64,000 nucleotides of DNA from Galerina marginata (taxonomy: Eukaryota; Basidiomycota; Agaricomycetes; Agaricales; Galerinaceae): contig JAECYW010000004.1 in the NCBI GenBank assembly GCA_023014335.1, positions 4,002,907-4,066,906 on the forward strand, given 5' to 3'. This document shows, piece by piece, positions 22,816-33,381 of the stretch. The number at the start of each line of letters is the position of its first letter. The first letter of the stretch is position 1. The notes beneath the pieces were generated by a model that was given only the letters and a program-made list of their open reading frames with translations, was not told where the DNA came from and did no database searches. Both the position numbers and the translations under genes were made by a program.

Positions 22816-24963
22816 CTACTGACTGACGGTCCCGATAATAAGTTCTTGCGACTTTGCGGATCGAGGTGTAATGGAGCATTCAAAAGGGAGTGGATGGCTA
22901 GACCGAGCGTCATGTAGGACCATATTTAAACATTTAGCAAATGGTGGACAAACCTTATACCCCCGTCACTATATTGCACCTCAAGGGGGATATCATTCCC
23001 GAAAATATCTTTCCTCTGTCCGATGTGGAATGTCTGGAGGACAGAAGCTATTACCAACCAAATCTGTAGCTGACTTGAGGTTCACGATGAATAAAAAAAA
23101 TGCAAGACTAGAAACCGTTGAAGAAGCGAAGTATCGGCCGGGACAGATTCTATGAAGAATTGGTTTCAAATTGCGGGCATGCAAAAACAGAACCCTATCT
23201 CACCGTCGACCGAACCCAAAAGCATAGAGGTCACGTTCCTTCGTTAAATTGCCTTTCCTGTCAAAGAATCGATCTGGGTTGAATGTGTCGGGTTTATCGT
23301 ACTTGCTTGAGTTGTGCGACATCTTCCTGAATGTGTCATAGGCATGGAAGGTAAGTGCCGTCACATCCGCTAAGACAGGACGCTGGTTTGTACCATATAT
23401 TAGTAATGACTATAGTGCCTGGATTCGGAGACGGTTGTAAGTAAAATAAATTCAGAAATTTATCCCTACATGCCTTTTGGTATATAGAAACCGTTGTAAA
23501 GATCTTCCCCAGAGGTGTAGTGAGGCACTCCGAGAGGGTTTACCGGCCTCCAACGTAAAACCTCCCTGTAAATCGCTTCAACGTAGGGCAGTGAATTTCG
23601 ATCACAGAACTCGACGAGCCGATCACAGCCAACAATTGAGTCTATTTCTAGCTGCGCTTTCTTCTGAACATTAGGACTAATGGCCATCGCGTAGAAAAAA
23701 GTACCGAGGACAGAAACGGTCTGTGGGGAAGTCAATGAAAGAGCACTTCGATAAAACAGGACTCACAGTGTCGGCACCTCCTGCACAATAAACTCGAGTA
23801 AATAGATGTTTAAAAAATACCAGAGTTATAAGTAGATGATCAACGTACCTACGTAACATGTCGCAGCAACTGCTTTTATAGCTTGTCTATCCTCCTCGGA
23901 CAGAGAATTCGCAGAACGTTCCATCAATTTGGTCACCATACACCGCGGTGTAATTCCAGCTTCCTAAGCCACACAGTTAACCGATGATCTGAGCGCAACA
24001 ACACAAGATGTGGAGGCTCGTACCAATCGTGCTTTTACGGAATTCATTGGCGCTTCTTGAATCTGATGAGTTAGAACCCTCGTTGAGTCTATAAACTGCT
24101 TAAATCCGGTTCCAGGGACCCATGAAGGAATAAATCGAAGGGCGGGAAACACATTTGCTATGTTGGCGCCCGGAAGAACCGCTTCGGAGATCCTTTTGAG
24201 CGCTTCTTCTACAATGCGTATAAAGTAATCTCCCTTCGATTCTATATCATAATCATAAACAATCGACATGACCGTGGCCCCAGCGAGGCTATTGGCACAA
24301 TTATTACGAAAAGTCGAAGAATATTGGAGACGACGTTACGTTCTACAATGTTCCATGAAATCTTCACCCGTATTAAGGACGCCGTGCAGCATGGCATGAA
24401 CTTTTTTGACTTGAATCGGTTGATATGGGAGCAATGCTGCTGGTCTAAATGATTGTTGAAGCAGCCGGCGATGGATCCGCCATTCTGCACCGTATGGTTT
24501 CATCGCCGTCGTAAAATCCCAACCCATTCTAAAAGTCTGTCATTTCGACGGCTTGCCAGGAAAAAAATTACTGCTTACAATTTAACCATCGGAACCTGTG
24601 GGCGGTCAGAGTATATGTTGGTTCGCTTGCCAATGAGCTCAACCACATCCTCAATAGAGTTCAATACAATTACGTGTTGGTTGAAGATACGAAAATGTGT
24701 TATGCTGCCTTTATTAAATGATCAGATACAGGTACAGAGATTGGCCACACTGATTTACCATATGTCTTTGCCCAGTCAGTGAAAGTAAGCCATGGTCTTG
24801 TCACAGGGACGTCGCTCAGGTTCCCAAGTATCAAATTCTTGGTGGGTGGACCGGGTGGATAGGAATATCTGCGAGAACTTTGCAATTGAAAGAAGATCCA
24901 ACATACGAAGGCAAGTCCGAGAGAGATGACTGCAGAATGCATGGGGATGTCCAGGAAGCTCAT
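22816..24963 (-). CDS. cytochrome P450 monooxygenase
   Basis: A minus-strand gene of about ten exons encoding a full-length microsomal P450 of about 500 residues. The start is the ATG at 24961-24963: MSFLDIPMHSAVISLGLAF, a membrane anchor, then SRRYSYPPGPPTKNLILGN, the proline-rich hinge. Later landmarks: YGAEWRIHRRLLQQSFRPA (helix C, WxxxR); GGADT in helix I; YVEAIYREVLRWRP (ExxR in helix K); KYDKPDTFNPDRFF (PERF region); and FGFGRR/ICPGRYFA, the haem-binding loop with its Cys ligand, split by an intron after RR. The C-terminus reads GNDIPLEVQYSDGGI then SHPLPFECSI and ends at the stop 22816-22818. The resemblance is to the CYP families often labelled O-methylsterigmatocystin-oxidoreductase-like in mushrooms. 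It would oxidise a hydrophobic substrate at the ER, and its divergent partner makes a terpene scaffold the likely one (inference). No disabling change was seen. Confidence 0.93.
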
Positions 24964-25550
24964 ATCGACGATACAATCGAGCACTCAGATTGTGATGGCG
25001 TTCTGGCAGTTCGCTTTATGAGGGAGGACGGACCAGGACGGACAGGAACGGCTGTCAGAGGTAGGGACCGGCATCGATGGAGTCGGATGGACCGCATATC
25101 CGTTCGGACCGTTCCCTGCCTTTATCAAGTTAGCGCCAAAGGCACTGCTCATCTGGCATTGGCTTAGTCTCCGAAGTCATCCGCCAGATGTATGTCAGAC
25201 AGCAATGTGCTCATGAGTGCTATGCCTGCCATACAAGCCAGGAACATAGGCATGGTTCTCGGAGTCGGAAAAGAGACAATTGATAGAAAATCTGAATAGT
25301 CTACGTTAAACCGCTATCGGCGCAAGAGCCGACTCTGAACAAAACAATTAGAAATTGTTTTGTGGCTGATCTGGGCCGAGTACGAGACGAAAGTACATAC
25401 GAAAGGGCACCGAAATTTAGCAATATTCTAGGAAATACGTCCACAAGCTGTCCACAGTGGTTTACTGCCAACGATGTGACCTGAAACGCTCGCGAAAGGC
25501 CAACGAAGCTATATAATGGCCAGAGAACGCTTCGAGACTCGAGCCCTTCA
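24964..25550. promoter_or_regulatory. shared divergent promoter of P450 and terpene synthase
   Basis: The 587 bases between the two start codons contain no other credible gene. The genes are transcribed away from each other, so this region must carry both promoters and could allow co-regulation. No specific factor site can be asserted from the sequence alone. Confidence 0.6.
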
Positions 25551-26817
25551 ATGGAAACATCTGTACCCATCCAGTATTTTATACCCGACTTCCTTGCCGA
25601 CTTTCCATGGTCTCGCCAGCTTAATAAATACTACCGTGAGGTCGAAGCTGAGATCACGGCTTGGACAGACTCATACCACCTATTCGACGAAGAAAGCCTC
25701 AAGGCTGGCCACCACGTCTACTTCGGTAATTCTTTCATTTTCCTACACCGTTTGAAGGGATTAATCAAATTGTAGCACTGTTTGCTTCTCTTGCGTTTCC
25801 ATTCCGCGACAAGGGTAGATTTCGTCCTTCTAAGGCGATGCCAATTGATGGTCGCTGAGCTTTTGCTTTGGTAGAGGTTCTCAGAATTATGAGCAACATT
25901 TTCGTAATTTTTTTTGTGATTGATGAGCTCAGCGACCGCGGTGATGGCGATGAAGCAATGAAGATCCACGATATCGTAATGGACGCTTTGAGAAACCCGT
26001 ACAAAGCGCGACCACAAGAGGAGCACAAGTTAGGTGAAATAACTCGCCAGTATGTTGATTTCCCTATATTTGAATTTATGTTGAATTAACGCAGACAATC
26101 CTAGGTCGTGGGTGCAAGCCTTGGAGTACCTTTCTCCTGATGCCCCCTGCATCAAACGTTTTATCGACGGCTTCGAGAATTATACGACAGCAGTCGTCGC
26201 AGAAGCCAATGACCGAACCAACCGCCAATACAGGAACTTCGAGGAGTATCTTGTGCTGCGTCGAAATACCAGTGGGACGTTTCTCTCCTTTGTGGTCGTA
26301 GAATTTGGACTGGACATACCAGATGAAGTATACAACCATTCGCGAGTGCAAGGACTCCTTCAAAACGGTGCCGATCTGATCATTTTTGTCAATGTGCGTT
26401 GAGCTCCCGCCGAACCATTTATTGATTAGGATTAAAGGTCTTTTTCGATGACAGGACTTACTCTCGTACGCTAGAGAGAAAGTACAGAGTGGTGGGACTG
26501 TTTTTCACAACTCGATCGAGTTGCTGATGGTCGAGAAACAGCTGGAAATCCAAGCGGCTATCAACGATCTTGAACGCCGTGCTGCGGACGTCGTTTCCGC
26601 CTTCGTTGCTAATAGGGAAAACCTGCCTTCATGGGGAGAGGAAATTGACCGGAGGGTTGAAATTTACGTCGATGGCATCGCTTACTTTGTTCGTGCCAAT
26701 GATGCTTGGAGCTTCGAAACTCTTCGGTATTTTGGAACAAAGGGCCCGGAAATTCAAAAAACAAGGCTTATTACGCTTTCTCCCCCGGGTTCAGTCGATA
26801 CCTGTCCAGTTCTTTAG
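25551..26817 (+). CDS. sesquiterpene synthase (terpene cyclase, class I)
   Basis: Five exons (25551-25725, 25776-25814, 25875-26049, 26105-26393, 26455-26817) join exactly to 346 residues, the usual length for basidiomycete sesquiterpene synthases. All introns are GT-AG, 50-61 bases. The N-terminus reads METSVPIQYFIPDFLADFPW. The acidic metal-binding motif is D88-E-L-S-D92, the D(D/E)xxD form common in mushrooms. The NSE triad is N226-D-L-L-S230-Y-A-R-E234, with the N encoded by the last codon of exon 4 and the rest by exon 5. A conserved RY pair follows at 317-318 (FETLRYF). These residues bind Mg2+ and the diphosphate of farnesyl diphosphate, which is cyclised to a sesquiterpene hydrocarbon; the product cannot be predicted. 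It is divergent from the P450 and looks intact. A TIR element begins 32 bases after the stop. Confidence 0.93.
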
Positions 26818-26848
26818 GCTGTTGGAATACAAATTGAAATTGAGGATA

Positions 26849-27123
26849 CTGTACTATTTCGCTCAATTTGTCCAGGGGTGTGACCTGGGACACGGTGGAC
26901 AAATTTGGATTTCGGCCAGTCAGCGTGGTGCAGGGGACACTGGCCGAAATTTCATCCAATTTAGTGTAGAATGCGGGGCGCTTGCGCCCCGCGGAGCGCC
27001 CGGAAGGTGATACTTCGCCCGAACAAGCGGCCAAAGCTTTTGTAACGCGGGACATGGACCGATTTCGTTCACGTCCACTGGGCCTGTGACGTAGGACTGG
27101 ACGAACTGAGCGAAATAGTACAG
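26849..27123. mobile_element. MITE with terminal inverted repeats and TA target duplication
   Basis: The left end CTGTACTATTTCGCTCA is matched by TGAGCGAAATAGTACAG at the right end, and the inverted similarity continues inward to about 27 bases (TTTGTCCAG against CTGGACGAA). The element is bounded by TA on both sides (26847-26848 and 27124-27125), as expected for Tc1/mariner-type insertion. It is 275 bases long with no transposase. An internal hairpin lies in the GGGGCGCTTGCGCCCC stretch near 26975-26990. Confidence 0.85.
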
Positions 27124-27125
27124 TA

Positions 27126-27779
27126 CTTGACACTCGGCTCCTCTAATACGATGTGACGAGTGCAACCTGCAAAAGAACGTTGAGGAGAGGGAAAATAATG
27201 ATGGAAATAAGATACGCACAATATCAAAGGGTCCATGTTGACTCCTAGACACATAACCTATGCGGAATAAATCCAATTCTGAGATGCAGCGTATGACACA
27301 GGGTACGAAGGAGTTAAATCAGACCAGGTATCTGCACCGAATAGCGAATCCGGAATGCGGAAACAGCACTGCACGGTGACACCAACTAAGCCGTTATACA
27401 AGCGAGCGCAGGGTCTTTAGGAAGTCCTGGAAATCAGCAGGGTCAGGTTAAAAGTGGAAGGAAGTCGGCGAGAGCAGCGGGAAATGCGGCCAAGAATTTA
27501 ATGGCGAAAGGTAACGGAGATCGAGAGATAATTCTGTCCGACGTCTAAGTCCAAATGCAATATCACCGTCCAACAAAGCTTGAGTCGACAGTTCTGCGGA
27601 GTAATGGGTGCGCATTCCAACACCCAACCTTGAATCGCCAAGGAGGTTGATATGACACAGGGTGAAAATGAACGGAATTCCATTACCGAGTACCCATCTG
27701 ACATTCAATTCGAAGCAGAAAGACTTGAATCTGGATTTTGCAAGACTAACAATTAAGAGCGTCACGTTTAACACTCAAA
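27126..27779. other. no gene recognised
   Basis: Short frames are open on the minus strand (27448-27774), but no motif was recognised. The right part leads into the block shared with the NACHT upstream regions. Confidence 0.3.
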
Positions 27780-27940
27780 GACTTCCCGAAGACAATTTCG
27801 TCCGACGTTCAACTCATAGCATCAATTCTACGAAGAACAAAGTGGAACGGTATTAGCTCACGTCATTCAATCAAATCGACAGGAAAACAGGCGACACATA
27901 CCCCCTCGTCCTCATAAAGAAAAGCATTCCTGCTGTCCTA
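27780..27940 (+). repeat. solo copy of the distal upstream block of the NACHT units
   Basis: Similar to 50748-50900 and 58567-58690, which lie upstream of NACHT copies 3 and 4. Shared pieces include TCCGACGTT, ATCGACAGGAAAACAGGC and CCCCTCGTCCTCAT. Here it is followed by unrelated sequence instead of a NACHT gene, so it marks a recombination end or the trace of a lost unit. Confidence 0.6.
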
Positions 27941-27974
27941 TGTGCTCGCCCGACTTGTGCAGGAACGCGACCTC

Positions 27975-28431
27975 TTATGAACCCACCCTGGGATCCGTCT
28001 TATCGGAAAGGACGCGGAAACTCCCCTGTGACGACTTGTGGAAGAGGGTGAAGAGCTGGTCCAGCAGCTGGTTCCGCGACATGGGGCGAATGTGCGCTTG
28101 GCTAATAGTATCAGTTTAGTTTCTGTGTAACGTCACAACGATCAGCTATGTAAGAGTTCCTGGATCAAAGAACAAAAAAAATACGCACAGAGAATTTTCC
28201 AACCAAGTGGTCCTTGCATGAGTGTGTAGGCGGGCGTTCAAAGTCCGGTACTTGGTCGCTCGTCGACGGCCCTCTGGTTGTCGAAGTTGTCGTTACCATT
28301 TCGTGCTCGAAGCAGCGCGGCTCTGGGCGAGTAGAGGCGCGTGACGTCGCACTTTCGAATATGGGCCAGCTATCCTTTTGGAATTGGGAGAACACGGGGT
28401 ATGGGATCACAGTGGGCGGGAAGGAAATCAT
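27975..28431 (-). pseudogene. probable gene fragment resembling the C-terminal winged helix of TFIIF beta
   Basis: On the minus strand an 80-residue open exon (28431 down to about 28194, ending VGKFS at a GTGCGT donor) is followed, after an AG acceptor near 28099, by QAHIRPMSRNQLLDQLFTLF and then SFRVLSDKTDPRVGS and a stop at 27975-27977. The block RNQLLDxLFxLF....LxxxT resembles the winged-helix end of the small TFIIF subunit (family knowledge). The two parts do not join in the same frame with the obvious splice sites, and the normal continuation after the winged helix is missing. The fragment ends close to the solo NACHT-upstream block, which suggests truncation by recombination. The assignment is weak. 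Confidence 0.35.
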
Positions 28432-30610
28432 GATGTCCGGCGGCTACGATTCTGTTCAGAGACGGACATCAAATTATACGTCGCCGAATCGCGGCTTCCC
28501 TGATAATTTAGTCTCCGATTCAATGCCAACTGTGGTCACAGTTTACTGTGCGCCTGACCCACCATCACTCCTCTTCTCGAATTTGTCTGTTTCCCGTTCA
28601 AACCTTTCAAAGTTCTATCTGTTCTATCTGGCTACGGAATTGAATTTTTCACAGCTCTTTGATTCTTATGGCTATACATATAAACTCTGTTGACAAAAAC
28701 GCGACAAAACCAATCCAAAAACCCGAACATAAACCAAAGTTACCAATCCCGATTTGTGGAGGAGCCAGAAAACGAAAGGAGCCCTTGGATGCAGAAAGCA
28801 CGGGTGAAGTCGACGCACAGCCCTCCCCGACAAGTGGTCATACACTCATGCATCGCTCGGCCAGGGAAATGGGCGTGTCTGGGTCGTTAAGGTAAGTAAT
28901 ACTACTGCGTCTCTGCCCGCAGCTCGTCCTCGATACTGGTTGGTTGATGCCTGAGTATCAAGCCATATCAAGTCTCAACCGGAGATTCTGGACGGATCAA
29001 CTATCGTCACGCATATCGTCTCGGTTCTCTTGCCTTCGAATAATGCCTGTCTGAATCGTTGGCTGACGAGTTGGATGTTCCGCCCGCTCTTCCTTTATAT
29101 TGCTTTAAACCCTTCTGCGTCATTTGCATAACTGACCCACAGGATCACACCCCAGCATGTATACAGCGTAGTGGCACGAGTGAAAGTTTAGCGGACTCGA
29201 GCTTCATTAAACTCAGGGTTTTTTCCAAATTGTCGAAGGGATTAGATCCACTTCGAGGACTCTTTCCAGTTGATTCCAAATATCTTCTCATCGGCAATGA
29301 TCCCGCTACGCCGAGCGTTCTTTGGCGTGGAATACATTCTTACCCTTGTGCTTCATAAGGCTTGAAAATGAGCTCGTACATCTTTCAGGCAGGGTTAGAA
29401 GTCTTCTCTCCATCTTTCCGCATGAGCCTTCTTTCTGACAATCCCGCTTGACGTAGGATGAGATGGGCAAATGTTGCTTTAACCTTGTATGGAAGATGTG
29501 CCGGCATACTATTTTGTCTCTTGGAACTGTTGCGTCGACTCCTGCCTTTCGTTCGCGTGTTTGGTCAACTACGTCGTCTTGCCTTCTCTCCGATCTCCGA
29601 ATCGTTGCCTTTTGTGTTATTTGCTTCTACCTGCATCGATAGAAATCGGACTTGACTTTCCTCGTACCTGGATTTCTCTCTCTCGTCGCCTTTTAATTGG
29701 GATTTATTCTTCCCTCTGACCAGTTCTCGTTCTTCCTGCTCATTTTCCCTCCTTAATCAGCGGGCTTTATTCCCCTCTATCTTCCATGCTCAGCTTTCTT
29801 GCATCCTGGTAACGTACTAAGGAAATTACTCTTTCCGTATCGCACCATCCATGCGCTCCATTTCTCTCCCTATCATTATTTCAAGTAGCTATAGTTCCTT
29901 TCTTCCCGTTTATTTCTCTATAAATTGTCGATGAAGCTGACGGTTTTTCCAATTAATAGACACAGGGATCCGCCTTCTTGTCAGCGTCGCGTTACACCTC
30001 TAGACGTCACCTTGTGCTTAACACTCGCCACACCAATTCAAAGGGTTACGATGACCGAGGTTGTCCTTCCCAAAAAGAACGTTATTTCACGCATCCGCTT
30101 AGCATTCACGATTTTAGGTGCGGAAGTTTGTGGTATATGGTAATTGCAGAGAAGATTCTGCATCCCTCTCTGGCTTCTTTCTTCTGGAGTCAACATCGCG
30201 AAGTGCTTGAGCTCTGCAATGCGGTATTCGTAACCTAATCAGGTTTTTCCAGGCTCTATTTTTGGTGAAAACAATGGCCTGGATTCGACGAAAAATAATA
30301 GCAACTTAGCAGCCATAAACTACCAATTGAACGACCTTAATACTGAGTATTTCGCACGTACTGCGGGCTTCTTCTATTTCACAACGATGGTCAGAGTCCT
30401 CGTAGACACTAATAATCAATGCACAATTAGCGGCAAAGATTGATCGATTTCTACTTTCCCTCGCTAGTGTTTTCAAGTCATGAAAATGTTGGCAGTGCCG
30501 CGTCTTGGAGAACGGAGGTATGGAATGGTATAGAATGAAAAGATAGGGTGTCCATGCTGTAGTAAAGTCCGTAAAAGTACGTCGTATCAACAAAAATGGT
30601 TCCGAAGAAT
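28432..30610. other. gene-poor, pyrimidine-rich stretch
   Basis: No recognised gene. A 159-residue plus-strand frame (28214-28693) overlaps the fragment above on the other strand and has no motif. From about 29000 to 30240 the plus strand is pyrimidine-rich with short unconnected frames, similar in texture to 12.5-14.3 kb. Confidence 0.35.
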
Positions 30611-32360
30611 CTATACAAGTATCAAGCCGAGAGAAAAAGAGCGAGTCCGTAGGTCCGATGTGACAAGGAAGAAGAGTCCATGATGAGACAATGATCTAAG
30701 AAAAATGTCAAGAGTACGCTTGTCCGAGACGAGCTGCTGGCCTCTATTGTTACGCCAACGCCAAGAAGGTATATGACCGCAACGAATCAACAGTGCCAGG
30801 AACCCTGATTCAAGAGAAAGAAAATCAGCATCGTCGAAAACGACTTCTGGGGCCGACCAGCGAGCAGGAAAGAAAAAGGTGGCAAGAGAGAGAGAAGGGG
30901 AACGCACATCTTTCGCAGCAGGCCACCCGATATTAAGATATGACTCCGTTCCGAGGCATTCTGAAACCGTGACGAGCTTGTACCCCGCGCCTTGAAGTTT
31001 CTGGATCGCGTATGGGAGGGTTTGGTGCCTATTGATCAGAACAAGTACGACACAAGTCTCGAGGTAAGAAAGTTTTCACTCTCTTACAACTGGAAAAGAC
31101 TTACACGCTGGAATCTACGAATAACGGATTAGTATATGGGAGAGAAGACGGAGAGAAAAAGTCTACACACCGAATACTTCGTGCTCCAATGATAGCACCG
31201 TACTTGGATGACGGTTGACCACATCGTCGTATCTGCCTTTTTGTTGGTCGACAGAGGCGCCTGTTGAGTCTCCCGAGCTAATAAAGAATAAAGCGTTAGG
31301 AAGCAGCGCACAAAAGTGAAAGAAATCGGGGAGAAGGGGTCTTGAGACGAGGTAGAAAGTCGATAAAAACTCACTCAAAGTCCCAATTCACAAGGGTCTG
31401 ACCACGAGACCCGGCGACGTTAAGCACATTGGGGTTTACATACCCAAACGCTATAAGGATCGACAGGATAGATTAGTAAGTGATTCAGAATGGGCCGAAA
31501 GCAATTGATGAACGTTTCCAAGAAAGTAACTTACGCGGACGGGTATACGCAGGAAGAGCACCTGTAATCCGCTGAATGGCCTCTGGATAAGTGGGGAATT
31601 TGGGTAAGCTGAGATAAATGTGGCGGAGAAAGGGAAATATAGCTCACGTTCGGTCATCGCCATCTCAGAATTAACTGGCCGAGAGGTTGAATTTAATTAG
31701 CAAGAACGAAACTCCATGATAGTTTGAAAGTGATTGAAATAGGGTGGAGACAAACCTTGGTCCGGCGAGAGCTGTGTGAGGTCTTTATGTGCCCATGTAT
31801 GCGAGCCGACCTGGAACCCGTTGTCGTACGCGTACTTAACACGCTGGACATTCGCGTCGTCGTAGATGCATCCCCCTGATGACTTGCTTTTAGTATTAGG
31901 AGAAAGGTTACGATGGTTGAAAAGCTTACAATTGTTCCCGTCTGAGAGAAGAACGATGGAAGGCAAAAGTTATCAGTTAGAAGGTCGTAACTCTGGGATA
32001 AGACAAATGAAGGCACGCACTGAAGAAAAAGGTTCCCTTTGCGCCAGCTGCCTTCAAGGTATTCACAACGTCATTCCTATGAGTCGGCATCAGACACCCG
32101 GTTAGATGAGCGCGGTTTAGAGACGACGAACAAGTAGACAAAAGGTCCATCGTCCTACACATCAAATGTCAGTAGTTCGAACACGCCAAGTATGAGACGG
32201 CCAGTAAGCATAAACCACGTACGAATGTAAGAGCGACCGTGTTCGGAACGGTGCATTTCGTGATAAGTTGCGCTGGCCCTCTCTTCTGAATCTCAGCCGG
32301 AACAGCGACAGCTATACAAGAGAGTGTGAGAGACAGCACGAGGCTGATGGCGGCGAGCAT
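30611..32360 (-). CDS. polysaccharide (chitin) deacetylase, CE4 family, secreted
   Basis: A multi-exon minus-strand gene, starting ATG 32358-32360. MLAAISLVLSLTLSCIAVAV is a signal peptide followed by a KR site. The NodB-homology motifs appear in order across exons: ALTF/DDGPFVYL, where the catalytic base and first metal Asp sit and the intron splits the motif; NDVVNTLKAAGAKGTFFF then NGNNC; GSHTWAHKDL (His-x3-His zinc ligands); AIQRITGALPAYTRP/PFGY (motif 3); VNPNVLNVAGSRGQTLVNWD (motif 4); and DDVVN....STVLSLEHEVF (motif 5, LxLEH). The last recognisable part is HQTLPYAIQKLQGAGYKLVTV then SECLGTESYLNIGWPAAKD. CE4 enzymes remove N-acetyl groups from chitin in the wall. The 3' end is uncertain. 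Splicing after AAKD continues a frame to 30611, while a different frame (VPGTVDS...) looks more like the usual family tail, so a late frameshift or missed splice is possible. Confidence 0.88.
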
Positions 32361-32447
32361 CGTGTCGGTCGTCGTTACGCGTCAAGAAAACAGCTGAGGA
32401 CAGACGAGGGAGGAAGGAAAGAGGGACTCTGAAAGACATGGAGGGTA

Positions 32448-32455
32448 TTTAAAAG
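32448..32455 (-). promoter_or_regulatory. TATA-like box of the deacetylase gene
   Basis: Read on the minus strand the sequence is TTTTAAATACCC, about 88-95 bases upstream of the deacetylase start codon at 32360. Position and composition fit a core promoter element; this is inference. Confidence 0.4.
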
Positions 32456-33213
32456 GGTCTGTCCCGACTGAGCCGAGCAATAGGGGACGTATTAGGAGCT
32501 GTCTTCCATTCACGACGCCGGCCAGAAAGCCTCGTTCCGCGCTTGACTGCATTCGGGCCCCAATTCCTGACTTTCATGACGGAATGAGGAGATAATCGGT
32601 TGGAATCAGCTAGATGAGGGTCCATTGAGCGTTGCGCCGCCGCGTGTTTCGTGTCCGGCCGCATTACATTTCGGCATTTCGACGTCATTAGCGACTCGAG
32701 GCCAACGCAGACATCCAAATTCGACGAAGTTCGCGTGCAGTGCTCTTGCCTGCATAGTAGAGACGTAATGAACCAAGATAAGGATAATATTGTTTGAATC
32801 TTTGATTCATATACATGCCAGTGATGCCACGATGTCGAGGCCTTCAGCCTCTGAACCAAACAAATCTCTGCCGCATTCGGCTAAAGGGGATATCGTCAGT
32901 CACAATATATCGAGTTTAAGTTGCAAACTTACCAAAGTCCAATGAGCGAGGGTCTCTATGTAGTACATATAATTAAAGACATATACGGCAGTTCCGTCTG
33001 TGAGACATACCGTGATTGCCGATCGACTTGGGGAGATAAAATTTTGGTACGCAAAGACTTGCCGTTCATTGCTCTCGCACTCACTGTCCCCCAGGTCCCC
33101 CAGTACCCTCAGTCGTCGAGCGTTCTTTTCCAGAATGCAGCGTGTTATACCATGCATTGCAATCATTGGATGCATATAATGGCCCGGCATTGCCGCCCTG
33201 CATTTACAAAGTG
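32456..33213. other. boundary between unique region and NACHT segmental duplications
   Basis: No gene recognised. Minus-strand frames at 32449-32859 and 32900-33190 are open but featureless. The first block recognisably shared by all four NACHT units begins at 33214. Confidence 0.4.
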
Positions 33214-33381
33214 TAATCTAATCTAATCTAATCTAAACAGGAGCACAGCTTTGGCTCGCTCCTATATTTTAAGACGCCCATCGTTCGATATGTGGGAACA
33301 GCTTCAAGGCAGTCCGACGCACGAAGCCTTGCATGCACTTACTTGTTTCTCACCACCACCACCAATTTTACACTCCTCGTT
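33214..33381 (+). promoter_or_regulatory. conserved 5' flank of NACHT copy 1
   Basis: Four TAATC repeats (33214-33236) are followed by ACAGCTTTGGCTCGCT, a TATATTTT box near 33263-33270 and a conserved CGCCCATCG, 112-170 bases before the predicted ATG. The same order of elements precedes all four NACHT copies, which argues that it is functional promoter or 5' UTR sequence rather than neutral spacer. Confidence 0.6.

Noticed and set aside
22597..22917. 106-codon plus-strand frame as a gene
   Set aside because: It overlaps the last P450 exons on the other strand, which are supported by family motifs.
33214..33236. TAATC repeats as an interstitial telomere tract
   Set aside because: The unit is TAATC, not TTAGGG/CCCTAA, and it is tied to the NACHT promoters.
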